DNA of 64,000 bases, taken from Pontibaca methylaminivorans (GTDB lineage: Bacteria > Pseudomonadota > Alphaproteobacteria > Rhodobacterales > Rhodobacteraceae). Shown here piece by piece: positions 54,949 through 64,000 of this stretch. The notes below the pieces were generated by a model that was given only the letters and a program-made list of their open reading frames with translations, had not been told where the DNA came from and made no database searches. The stretch's first letter is position 1. The number at the start of each line of letters is the position of its first letter. The stretch spans positions 1,674,001 to 1,738,000 of the forward strand of contig NZ_FTPS01000001.1 in NCBI RefSeq assembly GCF_900156525.1. The letters run 5' to 3'. The position numbers and the translations under genes were made by a program.

Positions 54949-55698
54949 ATGACCACAGAAAGCCCCGAAATGACGTCGCCGATCATCACCACGCATTCGG
55001 TTGGCGCCACCGTGCAACTGGTGCTCGACCGGCTGTTCGCGCAGATCAAGAGCGAGGAATACCCGCTGGATTCACGGCTTCCGTCGGAACGGGCGCTGGC
55101 CTCGGAAATGGGGGTGTCCCGCAACACCGTGCGCGAGGCGCTCGATGTGCTCGAAGCGCGCAACGTGATCCGCCGGCGCCCCGGCAGCGGCAGCTTCGTG
55201 ACCTGGCGTTCGCCCGAGGCCGAATCGGGCCAGGGAACCGGGGCAGGGGTCACCGGGGCCTCGGTCGCCTTCGAGACCAGCCCGCTTGATCACCTGGTGG
55301 TGCGCGGGATCATCGAACCCGAAATGGTGCGGCTTGCCGTCATCAACATGACCCCGCGCGAAATTCAGGAACTGGAACGGCTCATGGCCGAGCTTGAAAA
55401 CGTGCACACGGATGTCGAAGCCTTCGTCGCAGGCGAGGAAAACCTGTATCGCAAGATCGCCGCCGGCACCCGCAATCCGCTGCTGGCCTCCTGTTACGGG
55501 CTTGCGATCGAATCCTGCCGGGTAAGCTTTCGCGCGGCGCTGCTGCGCCGCCATCTGACGCCGCGGCGGATCCGGGAATGTCAGCAGCGTTACAAGTCGC
55601 TGCTCCAGGCCATCGCCGCGCGCGATGTGGAACGCGCGGTCGAACTGATCAAGCTGCACCTGCTCGAGGAACAGAAGCTCCTGCTGCAGGATCTGTGA
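54949..55698 (+). CDS. FadR-subfamily GntR transcriptional regulator
   Basis: The 249-residue protein has a GntR winged helix (LFAQIKSEEYPLDSRLPSER, ALASEMGVSRNTVREALDVL, VIRRRPGSGSFVTW) and an all-helical FCD effector domain (HLVVRGIIEPEMVRLAVINM to the end). FCD proteins usually bind carboxylates through metal-ligating His/Asp. AGG lies 5 bases ahead of the ATG at 54949; another ATG lies at 54970. It is divergent from the ABC operon and convergent with the second binding-protein gene, so it probably controls them. Confidence 0.92.
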   Translation: MTTESPEMTSPIITTHSVGATVQLVLDRLFAQIKSEEYPLDSRLPSERALASEMGVSRNTVREALDVLEARNVIRRRPGSGSFVTWRSPEAESGQGTGAGVTGASVAFETSPLDHLVVRGIIEPEMVRLAVINMTPREIQELERLMAELENVHTDVEAFVAGEENLYRKIAAGTRNPLLASCYGLAIESCRVSFRAALLRRHLTPRRIRECQQRYKSLLQAIAARDVERAVELIKLHLLEEQKLLLQDL

Positions 55699-55725
55699 CC
55701 ACCTGAACGCCGTTGGGGCGCGTGG

Positions 55726-57024
55726 TCAGGACACCGCCTGATCGCTGTCGGGAAGCAGGCCGGCGCTGCTCGAAACCCGCTGGTCCCACAACTGCCCGAG
55801 CGCCATCATCTCGCGCTTGAGCAGATCGCCGTGCTGCTCCAGCCAGTCGGGAATCGAGCCGAAATCGACGATCTGCGCCTTGCCGCCCCGGATTTCGACC
55901 ACCGGCCAGTCGCCGATCAGCGCGTTGTCGATGCCGAACATGTCCTGCCCCCACCAGCGCGCCGGGCCGAAGGCATGGGTGACATGGCCAAGCTGCTTCA
56001 TCGCCGCCAGCACCGACCCCGGCGCGGTGCTGTTGGATTTCTCCACGGCCCCGTGCCAGATGTCCAGAATGGCGGCATATTCCCAGCTGACCGCGCTCCA
56101 GCTTCCGGGAAAGCGGCGGTTGTATTCCTCGAAAAACGCATGTGGCTGATTGAAGAAGAACGCCTTTTCCCGCAGCAGCGGGTCGTCGAAATCGGGGAAC
56201 TGGAACACCGTCTGCTCCATGAACCCGACCGAGGTGCGGGCCACCAGCCGCTCGTACTGATCGAGCGTGCAGGACAGGATCTGCCCGGTGAAGCCCTGCG
56301 CATGGGCATATTCGGTCATCGCATGGACCATCGGCGTGCGGCTCGTGCACCAGCAGAGAATATCCGGCCCGGCGTCGAGCATGGGCTGGACCACCGCCGC
56401 GACATCGCAGTTGTCGGCCCGGTAGCGGATCTGCTTGACGATCTCGATGCCGGTGGCGGCAAAGGCGGCGCGATAGCTTGCGAGCGACGGCAGGCCAAGC
56501 GCATCCTCCTGCGTGCAGAGCGCGACGCGGCGCAATTCCGGGCGGTTGCGCGCCAGCCACTCGACGCCGGTGACGTTGTAGACCGGGTGCAGTTCGCTCG
56601 GCGCGATAAGATAGGGGCTGTCCGGCGACAGGTCGCTCGGCAGCAGGGTCGAGGTCAGGATCCGCCGCTGGTTCAGATAGTCGCGCGACAGCGTCAGCGT
56701 ATCGCCGCCGAGCATCAGCAGAAGCTTTACGTCATGTTCGCCGACCAGGTGATGCGCACCCGCAAGCGCCCGCTTGCCGTCGTAGCGGCAGTCGAAGGGG
56801 ATGATCTCGATCGGGTAGCGATGCCCGCCCAGCATCAGCCCGCCGTTGCGGTTCAGCCAGTCGGCCCAAATCCGGCAGCCGTTCAGCCCCGGCAGTCCCC
56901 AGCTTTCGACCTGTCCGCTCAGCGGCGCCAGAAAGCCGATGTTGATCGCTTCGCGCATTCCCACGGTGAGCCGGGGGAATGCAGTCGAAATCGCCAATTT
57001 ATGTGCAAAACTGGGTGGAGACAT
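55726..57024 (-). CDS. Signal-less paralogue of the substrate-binding protein (AmiC-like candidate sensor)
   Basis: The 432-residue protein resembles the binding protein at 53186-54478 along its whole length: INIGFLAPLSGQVESWGLPG, LLLMLGGDTLTLSRDYLNQR, STLLPSDLSPDSPYLIAPSE and FQFPDFDDPLLREKAF. It has no leader: the N-terminus MSPPSFAHKLAISTAFPRLT lacks a proper hydrophobic core or cleavage site, and a TAG stop three codons upstream (57034-57036) rules out a longer form. MREAINIGF at 56958 may be the real start. Signal-less members such as AmiC act in the cytoplasm as amide sensors, and that is the best guess here. Transport with a lost leader is the alternative. Confidence 0.8.
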   Translation of the reverse strand: MSPPSFAHKLAISTAFPRLTVGMREAINIGFLAPLSGQVESWGLPGLNGCRIWADWLNRNGGLMLGGHRYPIEIIPFDCRYDGKRALAGAHHLVGEHDVKLLLMLGGDTLTLSRDYLNQRRILTSTLLPSDLSPDSPYLIAPSELHPVYNVTGVEWLARNRPELRRVALCTQEDALGLPSLASYRAAFAATGIEIVKQIRYRADNCDVAAVVQPMLDAGPDILCWCTSRTPMVHAMTEYAHAQGFTGQILSCTLDQYERLVARTSVGFMEQTVFQFPDFDDPLLREKAFFFNQPHAFFEEYNRRFPGSWSAVSWEYAAILDIWHGAVEKSNSTAPGSVLAAMKQLGHVTHAFGPARWWGQDMFGIDNALIGDWPVVEIRGGKAQIVDFGSIPDWLEQHGDLLKREMMALGQLWDQRVSSSAGLLPDSDQAVS

Positions 57025-57215
57025 GTGGAAACGCTAGCACCGCCTTGCGCAGCTTTCACCGATTCTCTGACCGGTCAGCGCAATATTCGGCAATTTGGTG
57101 CCTGTTTCCGCGCCAATCATCAGCCCAAAGCGGAACCGGTTGTGAGGGCCGGTCCATACCGCATTCGCGGGGCGGCGGAATTCGGCATTGCGGGAGACCG
57201 CGGGCGACAAAAGAA

Positions 57216-57274
57216 AAGGCCGGCAGCGCATGGCTGCCGGCCTTGATCCTTGCGCTGCCGGCCTTGATCCTTGC
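57216..57274. terminator. Terminator downstream of glyA with duplicated right arm
   Basis: AAGGCCGGCAGC (57216-57227) pairs with GCTGCCGGCCTT (57233-57244) over a 5-base loop. The 21-base stretch that starts with this right arm (57233-57253) is repeated exactly in tandem (57254-57274), so the left arm can pair with either copy. It lies between glyA and the second binding-protein gene. Confidence 0.8.
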
Positions 57275-57314
57275 GGTGTCGGACGCATCCGAAACTCCGG
57301 CTCGCCCGTCCCGA

Positions 57315-58610
57315 TCAGAGGTCGGGGTAGAGCGGGAACTTCTTGCAGAGCGCCAGCACCTGTTCGCGCACGCGGCTCTCGACCTCGCCGTTGCCTTCCG
57401 GGCCATTGGCGGCAAGCCCGTCCACCACCTCGATGATCCAGTCGGCGATCTGGCGGAACTCCGCCTCGCCAAAGCCGCGGGTGGTGCCCGCCGGGCTGCC
57501 GAGACGGATGCCGCTGGTCACGGTCGGCGATTCCGGATCGAAGGGCACGCCATTCTTGTTGCAGGTGATATGCGCGCGCTCGAGCGCTTTCTCGGTGTCG
57601 TTCCCCTTGACCCCCTTGGGACGCAGATCGACCAGCATCACATGGGTGTCGGTGCCGCCGGTCACGGTCTTGAGCCCGCCCTTCACAAGCTGGTCCGACA
57701 GCGCGCTCGCGTTCTTGACCACGTTCTGGATGTAGGTCTTGTATTCGGGGCGCAGCGCCTCGCCGAAGGCAACCGCCTTGGCGGCGATCACATGCATGAG
57801 CGGCCCGCCCTGGATCCCGGGGAAGATCGCCGAGTTGAATTTCTTCGCAAGGCCCGCATCATTGGTCAGGATCATGCCGCCGCGCGGCCCGCGAAGGGTC
57901 TTGTGCGTGGTGGTGGTGGCGATATGCGCATGCGGGAAGGGGTTCGGATGCTCGCCCGCGGCCACCAGCCCGGCGAAATGCGCCATATCGACCAGGAAAT
58001 AGGCCCCGACCTCATCGGCGATCGCGCGCATGCGGGCAAAGTCGATGACCCGCGGAATCGCGCTGCCGCCGGCAATGAGCAGCTTGGGCTTGTGCTCGCG
58101 GGCCAGGCTTTCGACCTGTTCGTAATCCAGCAGGTCATCCTGCCGGCGCACGCCGTAATGCACCGCGTTGAACCATTTCCCCGACTGGTTCGGAGCCGCC
58201 CCGTGGGTCAGGTGGCCGCCGGCGTCGAGGCTCATGCCGAGAATGGTGTCGCCGGGCTTCAGCAGGGCCATGAACACGCCCTGGTTGGCCTGGCTGCCCG
58301 AATGCGGCTGCACGTTGGCGAATTCGCAGCCGAACAGCTGCTTGGCGCGCTCGATGGCCAGGTTCTCGGCGACATCCGCGAATTCGCAGCCCCCGTAATA
58401 GCGGCGGCCGGGATAGCCCTCGGCATATTTGTTGGTCAGAATCGATCCCTGAGCTTCCAGGACCGCGCGGGACACGATGTTCTCGCTCGCGATCAGTTCG
58501 ATCTCGTCGCGCTGGCGGCCCAGTTCGCCGGTGACCGCGGCAAACAGTTCGGGGTCGGATTCGGATAGTTTGGACGTGAAGAAACCGGGGGTCGTCGCAG
58601 ATGCGCTCAT
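57315..58610 (-). CDS. glyA: Serine hydroxymethyltransferase
   Basis: The 431-residue PLP enzyme interconverts serine and glycine with tetrahydrofolate. Motifs are [59 protein letters not shown] and [17 protein letters not shown], with the PLP Lys. GGAG stands 6 bases before the ATG at 58610. A TTG four codons earlier is unlikely. It gives the folate pool a link to the MgdC and DUF1989-GcvT proteins elsewhere in the window. Confidence 0.97.
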   Translation of the reverse strand: MSASATTPGFFTSKLSESDPELFAAVTGELGRQRDEIELIASENIVSRAVLEAQGSILTNKYAEGYPGRRYYGGCEFADVAENLAIERAKQLFGCEFANVQPHSGSQANQGVFMALLKPGDTILGMSLDAGGHLTHGAAPNQSGKWFNAVHYGVRRQDDLLDYEQVESLAREHKPKLLIAGGSAIPRVIDFARMRAIADEVGAYFLVDMAHFAGLVAAGEHPNPFPHAHIATTTTHKTLRGPRGGMILTNDAGLAKKFNSAIFPGIQGGPLMHVIAAKAVAFGEALRPEYKTYIQNVVKNASALSDQLVKGGLKTVTGGTDTHVMLVDLRPKGVKGNDTEKALERAHITCNKNGVPFDPESPTVTSGIRLGSPAGTTRGFGEAEFRQIADWIIEVVDGLAANGPEGNGEVESRVREQVLALCKKFPLYPDL

Positions 58611-58760
58611 GGCTGGCTCCAATCAGTTGCAGACATTGGGTTTGCAGGCCTTCCTAGATGATTATCACACGGGGGTGAAGCCTGGAATGCTAATGCTGGC
58701 ATCCGCGCGGGAGGTATGCTTCTCTCGCGCCAGGAACCAGCGAGCGGAAAGTCCCTGCCA

Positions 58761-59522
58761 ATGTCCCTCAAGATCGCCTTCCTGGCCAGCGAGACCGAGG
58801 TCGCGCAGACCGCGCGCCGCACGCTCGTCGGGCGTTACGGCGATGTCGCCCCCGAACGCGCGGATGTGATCGTGGCGCTCGGCGGGGATGGTTTCATGCT
58901 GCGCACGCTTCATGCGACCCAGGACCATTCGGTCCCGGTCTATGGCATGAACCGCGGCACGGTCGGTTTCCTGATGAACGACTACAGCGAGGACAACCTG
59001 ATCGAACGCCTGCGCATGGCCGAGGAAGAGGTGATCAACCCGCTCTCGGTTCGCGCCACCGACCGCTCGGGCAAGACCCATCACGCGCTTGCGATCAACG
59101 AGGTCTCGCTGCTGCGCGCGGGCCCCCAGGCGGCGAAGCTGCGCATCACGGTGGACGGGCGGCTGCGCATGGCCGAACTCGCCTGCGACGGCGCCCTTCT
59201 GGCCACGCCGGCCGGATCCACGGCCTATAACTACTCGGCGCACGGGCCGATCCTGCCGATCGGCTCCGATGTGCTGGCGCTGACCGCGATCGCGGCCTTC
59301 CGCCCCCGCCGCTGGCGCGGGGCGCTGCTGCCCAAGACCGCGCTCGTGCGCTTCGACGTGCTCGAGGCCGACAAGCGCCCGGTGGTCTCGGATGCCGATG
59401 CGCTGCATGTGGCCGACGTGATCCGGGTCGAGGCCTGGTCCGAACCCTCGATCCGCCACCGCCTCCTGTTCGATCCGGGCCACGGGCTGGAAGAGCGCCT
59501 CATCTCCGAACAGTTCGCCTGA
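58761..59522 (+). CDS. nadK: NAD kinase
   Basis: The 253-residue enzyme phosphorylates NAD to NADP. It has [17 protein letters not shown] (GGDG motif, about residue 38), [20 protein letters not shown], the NEVSLLR motif in [15 protein letters not shown] and [20 protein letters not shown]. The start at 58761 gives the usual [14 protein letters not shown]-terminus. An ATG 45 bases upstream lies too close to its GGGAGG. Confidence 0.95.
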   Translation: MSLKIAFLASETEVAQTARRTLVGRYGDVAPERADVIVALGGDGFMLRTLHATQDHSVPVYGMNRGTVGFLMNDYSEDNLIERLRMAEEEVINPLSVRATDRSGKTHHALAINEVSLLRAGPQAAKLRITVDGRLRMAELACDGALLATPAGSTAYNYSAHGPILPIGSDVLALTAIAAFRPRRWRGALLPKTALVRFDVLEADKRPVVSDADALHVADVIRVEAWSEPSIRHRLLFDPGHGLEERLISEQFA

Positions 59523-59597
59523 GCGCCCGGCCCGAACTCCCGGGTGGTCCGGCGCGGCACCGCCGCCCTGCCTTCTTCTGGCAGAAATATCCCACGG

Positions 59598-59714
59598 GGG
59601 TGCGGGGGTGTGAAACCCCCGCCGGTCATGCGGGTGCGGGGGTGTGAAACCCCCGCCGGTCATGCGGGTGCGGGGGTGTGAAACCCCCGCAGGTCATGCG
59701 GGTGCGGGGGTGTG
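59598..59714. repeat. Tandem 34-bp repeat, about 3.4 copies, each a hairpin
   Basis: Units start at 59598, 59632, 59666 and 59700 (the last is partial). Units one to three are nearly identical; the only change seen is C to A at one position in the third unit. Each unit contains GCGGGGGT-GTGAA-ACCCCCGC, an 8-bp stem with a 5-base loop. The block lies between the convergent nadK and CoA-synthetase genes, so it may act as a multi-hairpin terminator. Confidence 0.9.
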
Positions 59715-59739
59715 CCCCCCTCCCCCCGCCGGCGCCATG

Positions 59740-61650
59740 TCAGCTTTGGGCCGCGATGCTGCTGCGCGCATAGCCGATGGTGCCGAGCGCGGCGCGGATC
59801 TCGTCGAGGATTTCAGGATCGTCGATGGTCGCCGGCATCCTGTATTCGGCCCCGTCGGCAATCCTGGCCATGGTCGCGCGCAGGATCTTGCCGGATCGCG
59901 TCTTCGGCAGCCGCTCGACCACCACGGCCAGGCGGAAGGCCGCCACCGGGCCGATGCGCTCGCGCACAAGCGCGACACATTCCGCGACGATTTCGGTATG
60001 CGGGCGCTCCACCCCGGAGGCGAGGCACAGGAACCCGACCGGCACGCTTCCCTTCAATTCGTCCGCGACCCCGATCACGGCGGTCTCCGCCACATCCGGA
60101 TGGCTCGCCAGCACCTCTTCCATGGCGCCGGTCGAAAGCCGGTGGCCGGCAACATTGATCACGTCGTCGGTGCGCGCCATGATCCAGAGATACCCGTCGT
60201 CGTCCTTCATCCCCGCGTCGCCGCTTTCGTAATAGCCCGGGAACCGGTCGAGATAGGAGGCGCGGAACCGGTCCTGCGCGTTCCACAGCGTCGAAAGCGT
60301 GCCCGGCGGCAGCGGCAGGCGGATCGCGATGGCGCCAAGCTCGCCCTGCGGAACCGGCTCGCCGCCCTCGTCCAGGACCTCCACGTCGTAACCGGGCATC
60401 GGCACGGTCGGAGAGCCGACCTTGACCGGGAGCGCCTCGATCCCGGCCGGATTGCCGGCGATGGTCCAGCCGGTCTCGGTCTGCCACCAGTGGTCATAGA
60501 CCGGCACCCGCAGCACCTCCTGCGCCCATTCGATCGTGTCCGGGTCGGCGCGCTCGCCCGCAAGGTAAAGCGCCTGCAGGCAGGACAGGTCGTATCTGCC
60601 GATCAGCTCGCCCTTCGGGTCGGCGCGCCGGATCGCGCGAAAGGCGGTCGGCGCGGTGAAGAAGCTGCGCACGCGGTGGTCCGAAATCACCCGCCAGAAG
60701 GTTCCGGCATCAGGGGTGCCGACCGGCTTGCCCTCGAAGACGATGGTGGTGTTGCCATGGATCAGCGGCCCGTAGCAGATATAGGAATGTCCGACCACCC
60801 AGCCCACGTCCGAGGCGGCCCAGAACACGTCCCCCGGATCGACGTTGTAGATGTTCTTCATCGACCAGTTCAGCGCCACGAGATGCCCGCCCGTCGGGCG
60901 CACGACCCCCTTGGGCGCCCCCGTGGTGCCGCTCGTGTAAAGGATATAGGCGGGGTGATCGCCCTCGACCGGGACGCATTCGGCCGGCTCGACCCCGTAT
61001 TGAAAGCCGTGCCAGTTCACGTCGCGCCCTTCCTCGAGATGCGCGACCTCCTGTTCGCGCTGGAAGATCACGCAGAAATCGGGCTGGTGCTCCGACTGTT
61101 CGAGCGCCCCGTCCAGCAGCGGCTTGTAATGCACGACCCGCCCCGGTTCGAGCCCGCAGGAGGCGGCGATGATCGCCTTCGGCCGGCAGTCGTCGATCCG
61201 GACCGCGAGCTCGCGGCTTGCAAAGCCGCCGAACACCACCGAATGAATCGCTCCGAGCCGCGCGCAGGCCAGCATCGCGATCAGCGCCTCGGGGATCATC
61301 GGCATGTAGATGATGACCCGATCGCCCTTTTCCACGCCCTTGGCCCGCAACGCCCCGGCAAGCTGCGCCACGCGGTTGCGCAGGTCGACATAGGTGATGC
61401 GCCGGATCACGCCGCTGGCCGGGCTGTCGTGGATGATCGCGACCCGGTCGCCGTGCCCCCGCTCGACATGGCGGTCGACCGCGTTCCAGCAGGTGTTCAC
61501 CAGCCCGTCGCTGAACCAGCCGTAGAACGGCGCCCTGTCGTCGAACAGCGCCTTGGTCGGCGGGCGCAGCCAGTCGATCGCCTCGGCCGCGGCCATCCAG
61601 AAACCCTCGGGATCCCGTTTCCAGCGTTCGTAGACTTCGCTGTAGCGCAT
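59740..61650 (-). CDS. prpE: Propionyl-CoA synthetase (acyl-CoA synthetase of the AMP-forming type)
   Basis: The 636-residue enzyme activates propionate or acetate with ATP and CoA. Motifs are [20 protein letters not shown] (AMP-binding), [40 protein letters not shown] and [18 protein letters not shown] with the Lys acylated in regulation. The N-terminus [20 protein letters not shown] and the [14 protein letters not shown]-like stretch fit PrpE better than Acs. GGAG lies upstream of the ATG at 61650. Confidence 0.9.
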   Translation of the reverse strand: MRYSEVYERWKRDPEGFWMAAAEAIDWLRPPTKALFDDRAPFYGWFSDGLVNTCWNAVDRHVERGHGDRVAIIHDSPASGVIRRITYVDLRNRVAQLAGALRAKGVEKGDRVIIYMPMIPEALIAMLACARLGAIHSVVFGGFASRELAVRIDDCRPKAIIAASCGLEPGRVVHYKPLLDGALEQSEHQPDFCVIFQREQEVAHLEEGRDVNWHGFQYGVEPAECVPVEGDHPAYILYTSGTTGAPKGVVRPTGGHLVALNWSMKNIYNVDPGDVFWAASDVGWVVGHSYICYGPLIHGNTTIVFEGKPVGTPDAGTFWRVISDHRVRSFFTAPTAFRAIRRADPKGELIGRYDLSCLQALYLAGERADPDTIEWAQEVLRVPVYDHWWQTETGWTIAGNPAGIEALPVKVGSPTVPMPGYDVEVLDEGGEPVPQGELGAIAIRLPLPPGTLSTLWNAQDRFRASYLDRFPGYYESGDAGMKDDDGYLWIMARTDDVINVAGHRLSTGAMEEVLASHPDVAETAVIGVADELKGSVPVGFLCLASGVERPHTEIVAECVALVRERIGPVAAFRLAVVVERLPKTRSGKILRATMARIADGAEYRMPATIDDPEILDEIRAALGTIGYARSSIAAQS

Positions 61651-61861
61651 GCTCCGCTCCCTCTGCCTGTCGTTGCCCGCCTGTCGTGGCGCGCCCGTCC
61701 CGGCGGGGCGCCCTTCCGCCCCTTGCCGGGCACTCGTCAGTTCCGAGCGTAGGCGGAGATTTCCGAGAACGCCATTGCAAATTCCGCCGCCGCCGGACAG
61801 GCTGTGCCCTGCCGGAACCCGACTGTCCCGCGCGCCGCCGCCGTGGGGGATCCGGCAGACT

Positions 61862-61903
61862 GGCCCCCAGATCGGCCCCAACCCGGCCCCCGTACTGGCC
61901 CCC
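61862..61903 (-). other. G-quadruplex motif with equal 7-base loops
   Basis: On the minus strand four G runs (5, 5, 4 and 5 bases, complementary to C runs at 61864-61868, 61876-61879, 61887-61891 and 61899-61903) are separated by exactly 7 bases each. It lies in the divergent space between the CoA-synthetase gene and upp, 25 bases before the upp start. Confidence 0.6.
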
Positions 61904-61927
61904 GACCGCCCGGAGTGTCCGCGCCCT

Positions 61928-62611
61928 ATGTCCCAAGGCTCTTCCGCGTTGCCCCCGTGCCCTGCGACCGATGTGCCCGGTGCGGCGGGGGTACAGGTGA
62001 TCGACCATCCGCTCGTGCAGCACAAGCTCACGCTCATGCGCGAGCGCAGCACGCCGACCGGCCCGTTCCGGCGGCTCCTGCGCGAGATCACCCAGCTTCT
62101 CGCCTATGAGGTCACGCGGGATCTTGCGTTGGCCCGGCGACGCATCGACACGCCCATGGAGCCGATGGAGGCGCCGGTGCTCGACGGCAAGAAGCTCGCG
62201 CTGGTTTCGATCCTGCGGGCGGGGAACGGGATGCTCGACGGTGCGCTTGAACTGATCCCGTCGGCGCGGGTCGGCTTTGTCGGTCTTTACCGCGATCCGC
62301 AGACGCTGCAGCCGGTGCAGTATTATTCCAAGCTGCCCGAGGATCTGTCCGAGCGGGTGGTGATACTGCTCGATCCCATGCTCGCCACCGGAAATTCCAC
62401 CGCGGCCGCGGTGGACCTGCTGAAACAGGCCGGAGCGCGCCGGATTCGCTTTCTCCGCCTGCTTGCGACCCCCGAGGGGCTGGCGCGGCTGCAGGGAGCG
62501 CACCCCGATGTTCCGATCACGACGGCGTCGGTCGATCGCGGGCTGGACGCCAAGGGCTATATCCTGCCCGGCCTCGGCGATGCCGGGGATCGGATGTTCG
62601 GCACCAGATAG
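61928..62611 (+). CDS. upp: Uracil phosphoribosyltransferase
   Basis: The 227-residue enzyme salvages uracil to UMP using PRPP. It shows [40 protein letters not shown], the PRPP loop [20 protein letters not shown] and the C-terminal [17 protein letters not shown]. The first 20 or so residues ([20 protein letters not shown]) are an unusual extension, and no good ribosome-binding site precedes the ATG at 61928. A GTG start closer to [10 protein letters not shown] is possible. Confidence 0.93.
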   Translation: MSQGSSALPPCPATDVPGAAGVQVIDHPLVQHKLTLMRERSTPTGPFRRLLREITQLLAYEVTRDLALARRRIDTPMEPMEAPVLDGKKLALVSILRAGNGMLDGALELIPSARVGFVGLYRDPQTLQPVQYYSKLPEDLSERVVILLDPMLATGNSTAAAVDLLKQAGARRIRFLRLLATPEGLARLQGAHPDVPITTASVDRGLDAKGYILPGLGDAGDRMFGTR

Positions 62612-62625
62612 GCCCTAAACCCGCG

Positions 62626-63642
62626 CTAGCGTCCGCAGATCGTCTGCAGCAGCACCCAGTCGCGATCCGCAAGCACCGGAGTGCCGCTGCGGCCGTTCAT
62701 CGGATCCCGTGCCTCGAGTGCCTCCATCACGGTGCCTTGCATCGCGTCGGTGCGGGCAAAGGGGGTCGCCGGGATTTCGGCGCTGGCAAAGCCCGCAAGA
62801 AGCGCCTCGGCCGGGAGCGGAGCCGGGGTTTCATCCAGCAGCCGCCGGGCATGGCGCTCCAGCGCGCGGCGCGACATCTCGCCCGTGGTCACGAGCCGCA
62901 GCGTCGCGATGGGGCCTGCATCGCGCAGCAGATGCGCGAGCGGGTCGTCGCCGTCCGCGCGCGCATGTTCCGCGACCACATGACCGGCGACCACCGCCGG
63001 ATCCTCGTGATCCTCGATCAGGGAACGGTCGACCAGCACGATGTCGCCGGGCAGATAGAGCGCGGGGCGCGGCAGGTCGCGCAGCACCACGAGCCGGCGG
63101 ATACCGCTGCGCCGGGCCAGCGCGGCGAGCGGGATGTTCGCCTCGACGTCCTGACAGGCCGGGCCGGCGAGCGTTTCGATCCGGGCGGTAAGCGCGCGCC
63201 CGATCTCCTGCCGCTTGATCGGCGGTACGACCATCACCGCATAGTCCCGCATCGCCCCGGGCAGCCAGAACACGCTCCCCCAGAGCGCAAAGGCCAGCAC
63301 GATCAGCAGCACGAGGCGCCGCAGCCCCCGGCGCCGGCGCGGACGCGCACGTTCGACCGCGCGACGCAGCCGCTCGATCGCGTCGGTCATGGTGGATTCG
63401 CCCTCGGCCAGTTCCAGTGTCTCGCCGGGATCGCCGTCGGGGTGATAGATCGCGGGTTCCTGCCCGGGATTGGCGCGGGCGAGCGCCGCGAGCGACCAGT
63501 GCGCGAGCGCGAGGTCGTCGAGATCGGAAATCGTGAGCGTGGCCTTCCCGAGCGACACCACCACTTCGCGCGGTTCGGCGCGCGGGCCGGCGCGCCAGAG
63601 GCCGCTGGCCTCGAGCCGCTGGTATTTCTTCAACGCTGTCAT
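62626..63642 (-). CDS. Conserved hypothetical membrane protein
   Basis: The 338-residue protein has a soluble N-terminal part of about 100 residues with an Arg-rich stretch (RAVERARPRRRRGLRRL), one membrane segment (VLLIVLAFALWGSVFWLPGA, about 109-128), and a C-terminal domain with DIVLVDRSLIEDHEDPAVVA and GHVVAEHARADGDDPLAHLL. The latter looks somewhat like a metalloprotease-like helix, but the HExxH motif is absent (AGHVVAEH only). I do not recognise a function. It is convergent with upp. Confidence 0.75.
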   Translation of the reverse strand: MTALKKYQRLEASGLWRAGPRAEPREVVVSLGKATLTISDLDDLALAHWSLAALARANPGQEPAIYHPDGDPGETLELAEGESTMTDAIERLRRAVERARPRRRRGLRRLVLLIVLAFALWGSVFWLPGAMRDYAVMVVPPIKRQEIGRALTARIETLAGPACQDVEANIPLAALARRSGIRRLVVLRDLPRPALYLPGDIVLVDRSLIEDHEDPAVVAGHVVAEHARADGDDPLAHLLRDAGPIATLRLVTTGEMSRRALERHARRLLDETPAPLPAEALLAGFASAEIPATPFARTDAMQGTVMEALEARDPMNGRSGTPVLADRDWVLLQTICGR

Positions 63643-63785
63643 TGCGCGATAGGTCTGCCCCGTTCCTGTTTTGGGCGAACCTAGCCGGTTTCAATGCGGC
63701 GTTGAAATGAAAACTGCGTGGCTGCGCGCTGCCCGGCCGCGCGGACGGCCGTTCACACCGTGCCGATACCCGCCGGGCCGTGCCT

Positions 63786-64000
63786 TCATGCGCTGCGGGG
63801 CTCGGCCGCGAAGCGGTCATAGAACCGCGTGCCGCTCTCGGCCATCTCGCGCAGCAGAGGCGGGCAGGCAAAGCGCGGCCCGTGCTGCGCCGCCAGCCGG
63901 TCGGCGCGGCGGGCAACCTCGCGCGGGCCGGTGATGTCGATCCAGCTGAACGGCCCGCCCGACCACGGCGCGAAGCCCCAGCCGAGCACCGCGCCCACGT
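63786..64000 (-). CDS. 3-hydroxyacyl-CoA dehydrogenase/enoyl-CoA hydratase, C-terminal end
   Basis: Only about 71 codons of the end of the gene are in the window; its 5' part lies beyond the right edge. GAVLGWGFAPWSGGPFSWID followed by VARRADRLAAQHGPRFACPP and LLREMAESGTRFYDRF match the C-terminal dehydrogenase subdomain of FadB/FadJ-type beta-oxidation proteins. The rest cannot be judged. Confidence 0.8.
   Translation of the reverse strand, partial: VGAVLGWGFAPWSGGPFSWIDITGPREVARRADRLAAQHGPRFACPPLLREMAESGTRFYDRFAAEPRSA

Noticed and set aside
58611-58760. Glycine or folate riboswitch ahead of glyA
   Set aside because: The leader is short, and none of the conserved core or paired elements could be recognised.
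59598-59714. CRISPR array
   Set aside because: Repeats follow each other without spacers, and no cas gene is nearby.

Overview
The window looks like a chromosomal segment of a high-GC alphaproteobacterium of the Rhodobacterales (Roseobacter/Paracoccaceae type). The evidence is the gene content and order: an N-methylglutamate (methylamine) gene set, a divergent phaZ/phaC-phaP-phaR polyhydroxyalkanoate locus, DUF2842 directly after purA, hflK-hflC-DUF2065-degP, a Rhodobacterales-type protein often labelled 'CheA', and a tandem TerB pair beside pyrG. The assignment is by recognition of families, not by a database search.

Layout. (1) 1-14 kb: one-carbon/methylated-amine region. gmaS (cut by the window edge) and mgsCBA run leftwards, two regulators (XRE-cupin and GlxA/AraC) sit in the middle, and mgdABCD runs leftwards. 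Together these encode the route methylamine -> gamma-glutamylmethylamide -> N-methylglutamate -> glutamate plus methylene-tetrahydrofolate. Next to it a LysR regulator is divergent from an unusual fusion of two DUF1989-like halves with a GcvT-type aminomethyltransferase. (2) 14-22.3 kb: thrS, two alpha/beta-hydrolases (one without its nucleophile serine), then the PHA granule locus with two clear PhaR operators in front of phaP. (3) 22.3-27.1 kb: a gamma-glutamyl-amine type cluster (class I amidotransferase, PuuA-like ligase, PuuB-like oxidase) followed by a DegT aminotransferase. (4) 27.2-45 kb: housekeeping genes (TerB pair, pyrG, secG, purA, thiamine pyrophosphokinase, sdaA, rpiA, gor, hflKC, degP, GST, mtgA). 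The pyrG glutaminase domain has Ser where the catalytic Cys should be. (5) 45.2-46.3 kb: a small patch at tRNA-Ser(GGA) holding a decayed serine-recombinase tail and a frameshifted lower-GC gene, which suggests an old integration event. (6) 46.3-49.1 kb: small exported proteins, an NDUFA9-like protein and tRNA-Leu(CAG). (7) 49.2-57 kb: a Liv/Urt-type ABC operon (binding protein, HMGF, TPR protein), a FadR-type GntR regulator and a second, signal-less binding-protein paralogue that may be a cytoplasmic sensor. (8) 57.3-64 kb: glyA, nadK, a 34-bp tandem hairpin repeat, a propionyl/acetyl-CoA synthetase, upp with a regular G-quadruplex motif upstream, a membrane protein and the end of a fatty-acid oxidation gene.

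The themes connect: MgdC and the DUF1989-GcvT fusion would feed methylene groups into the folate pool that GlyA uses, SdaA turns serine into pyruvate, and carbon surplus can go to PHA. The observations most worth following up are the Ser-for-Cys PyrG, the tandem DUF1989-GcvT fusion, the signal-less binding-protein paralogue next to a GntR regulator, and the decayed integration site at tRNA-Ser. Start codons were chosen by ribosome-binding sites and family N-termini. Long open frames opposite the real genes were treated as GC-rich shadows.
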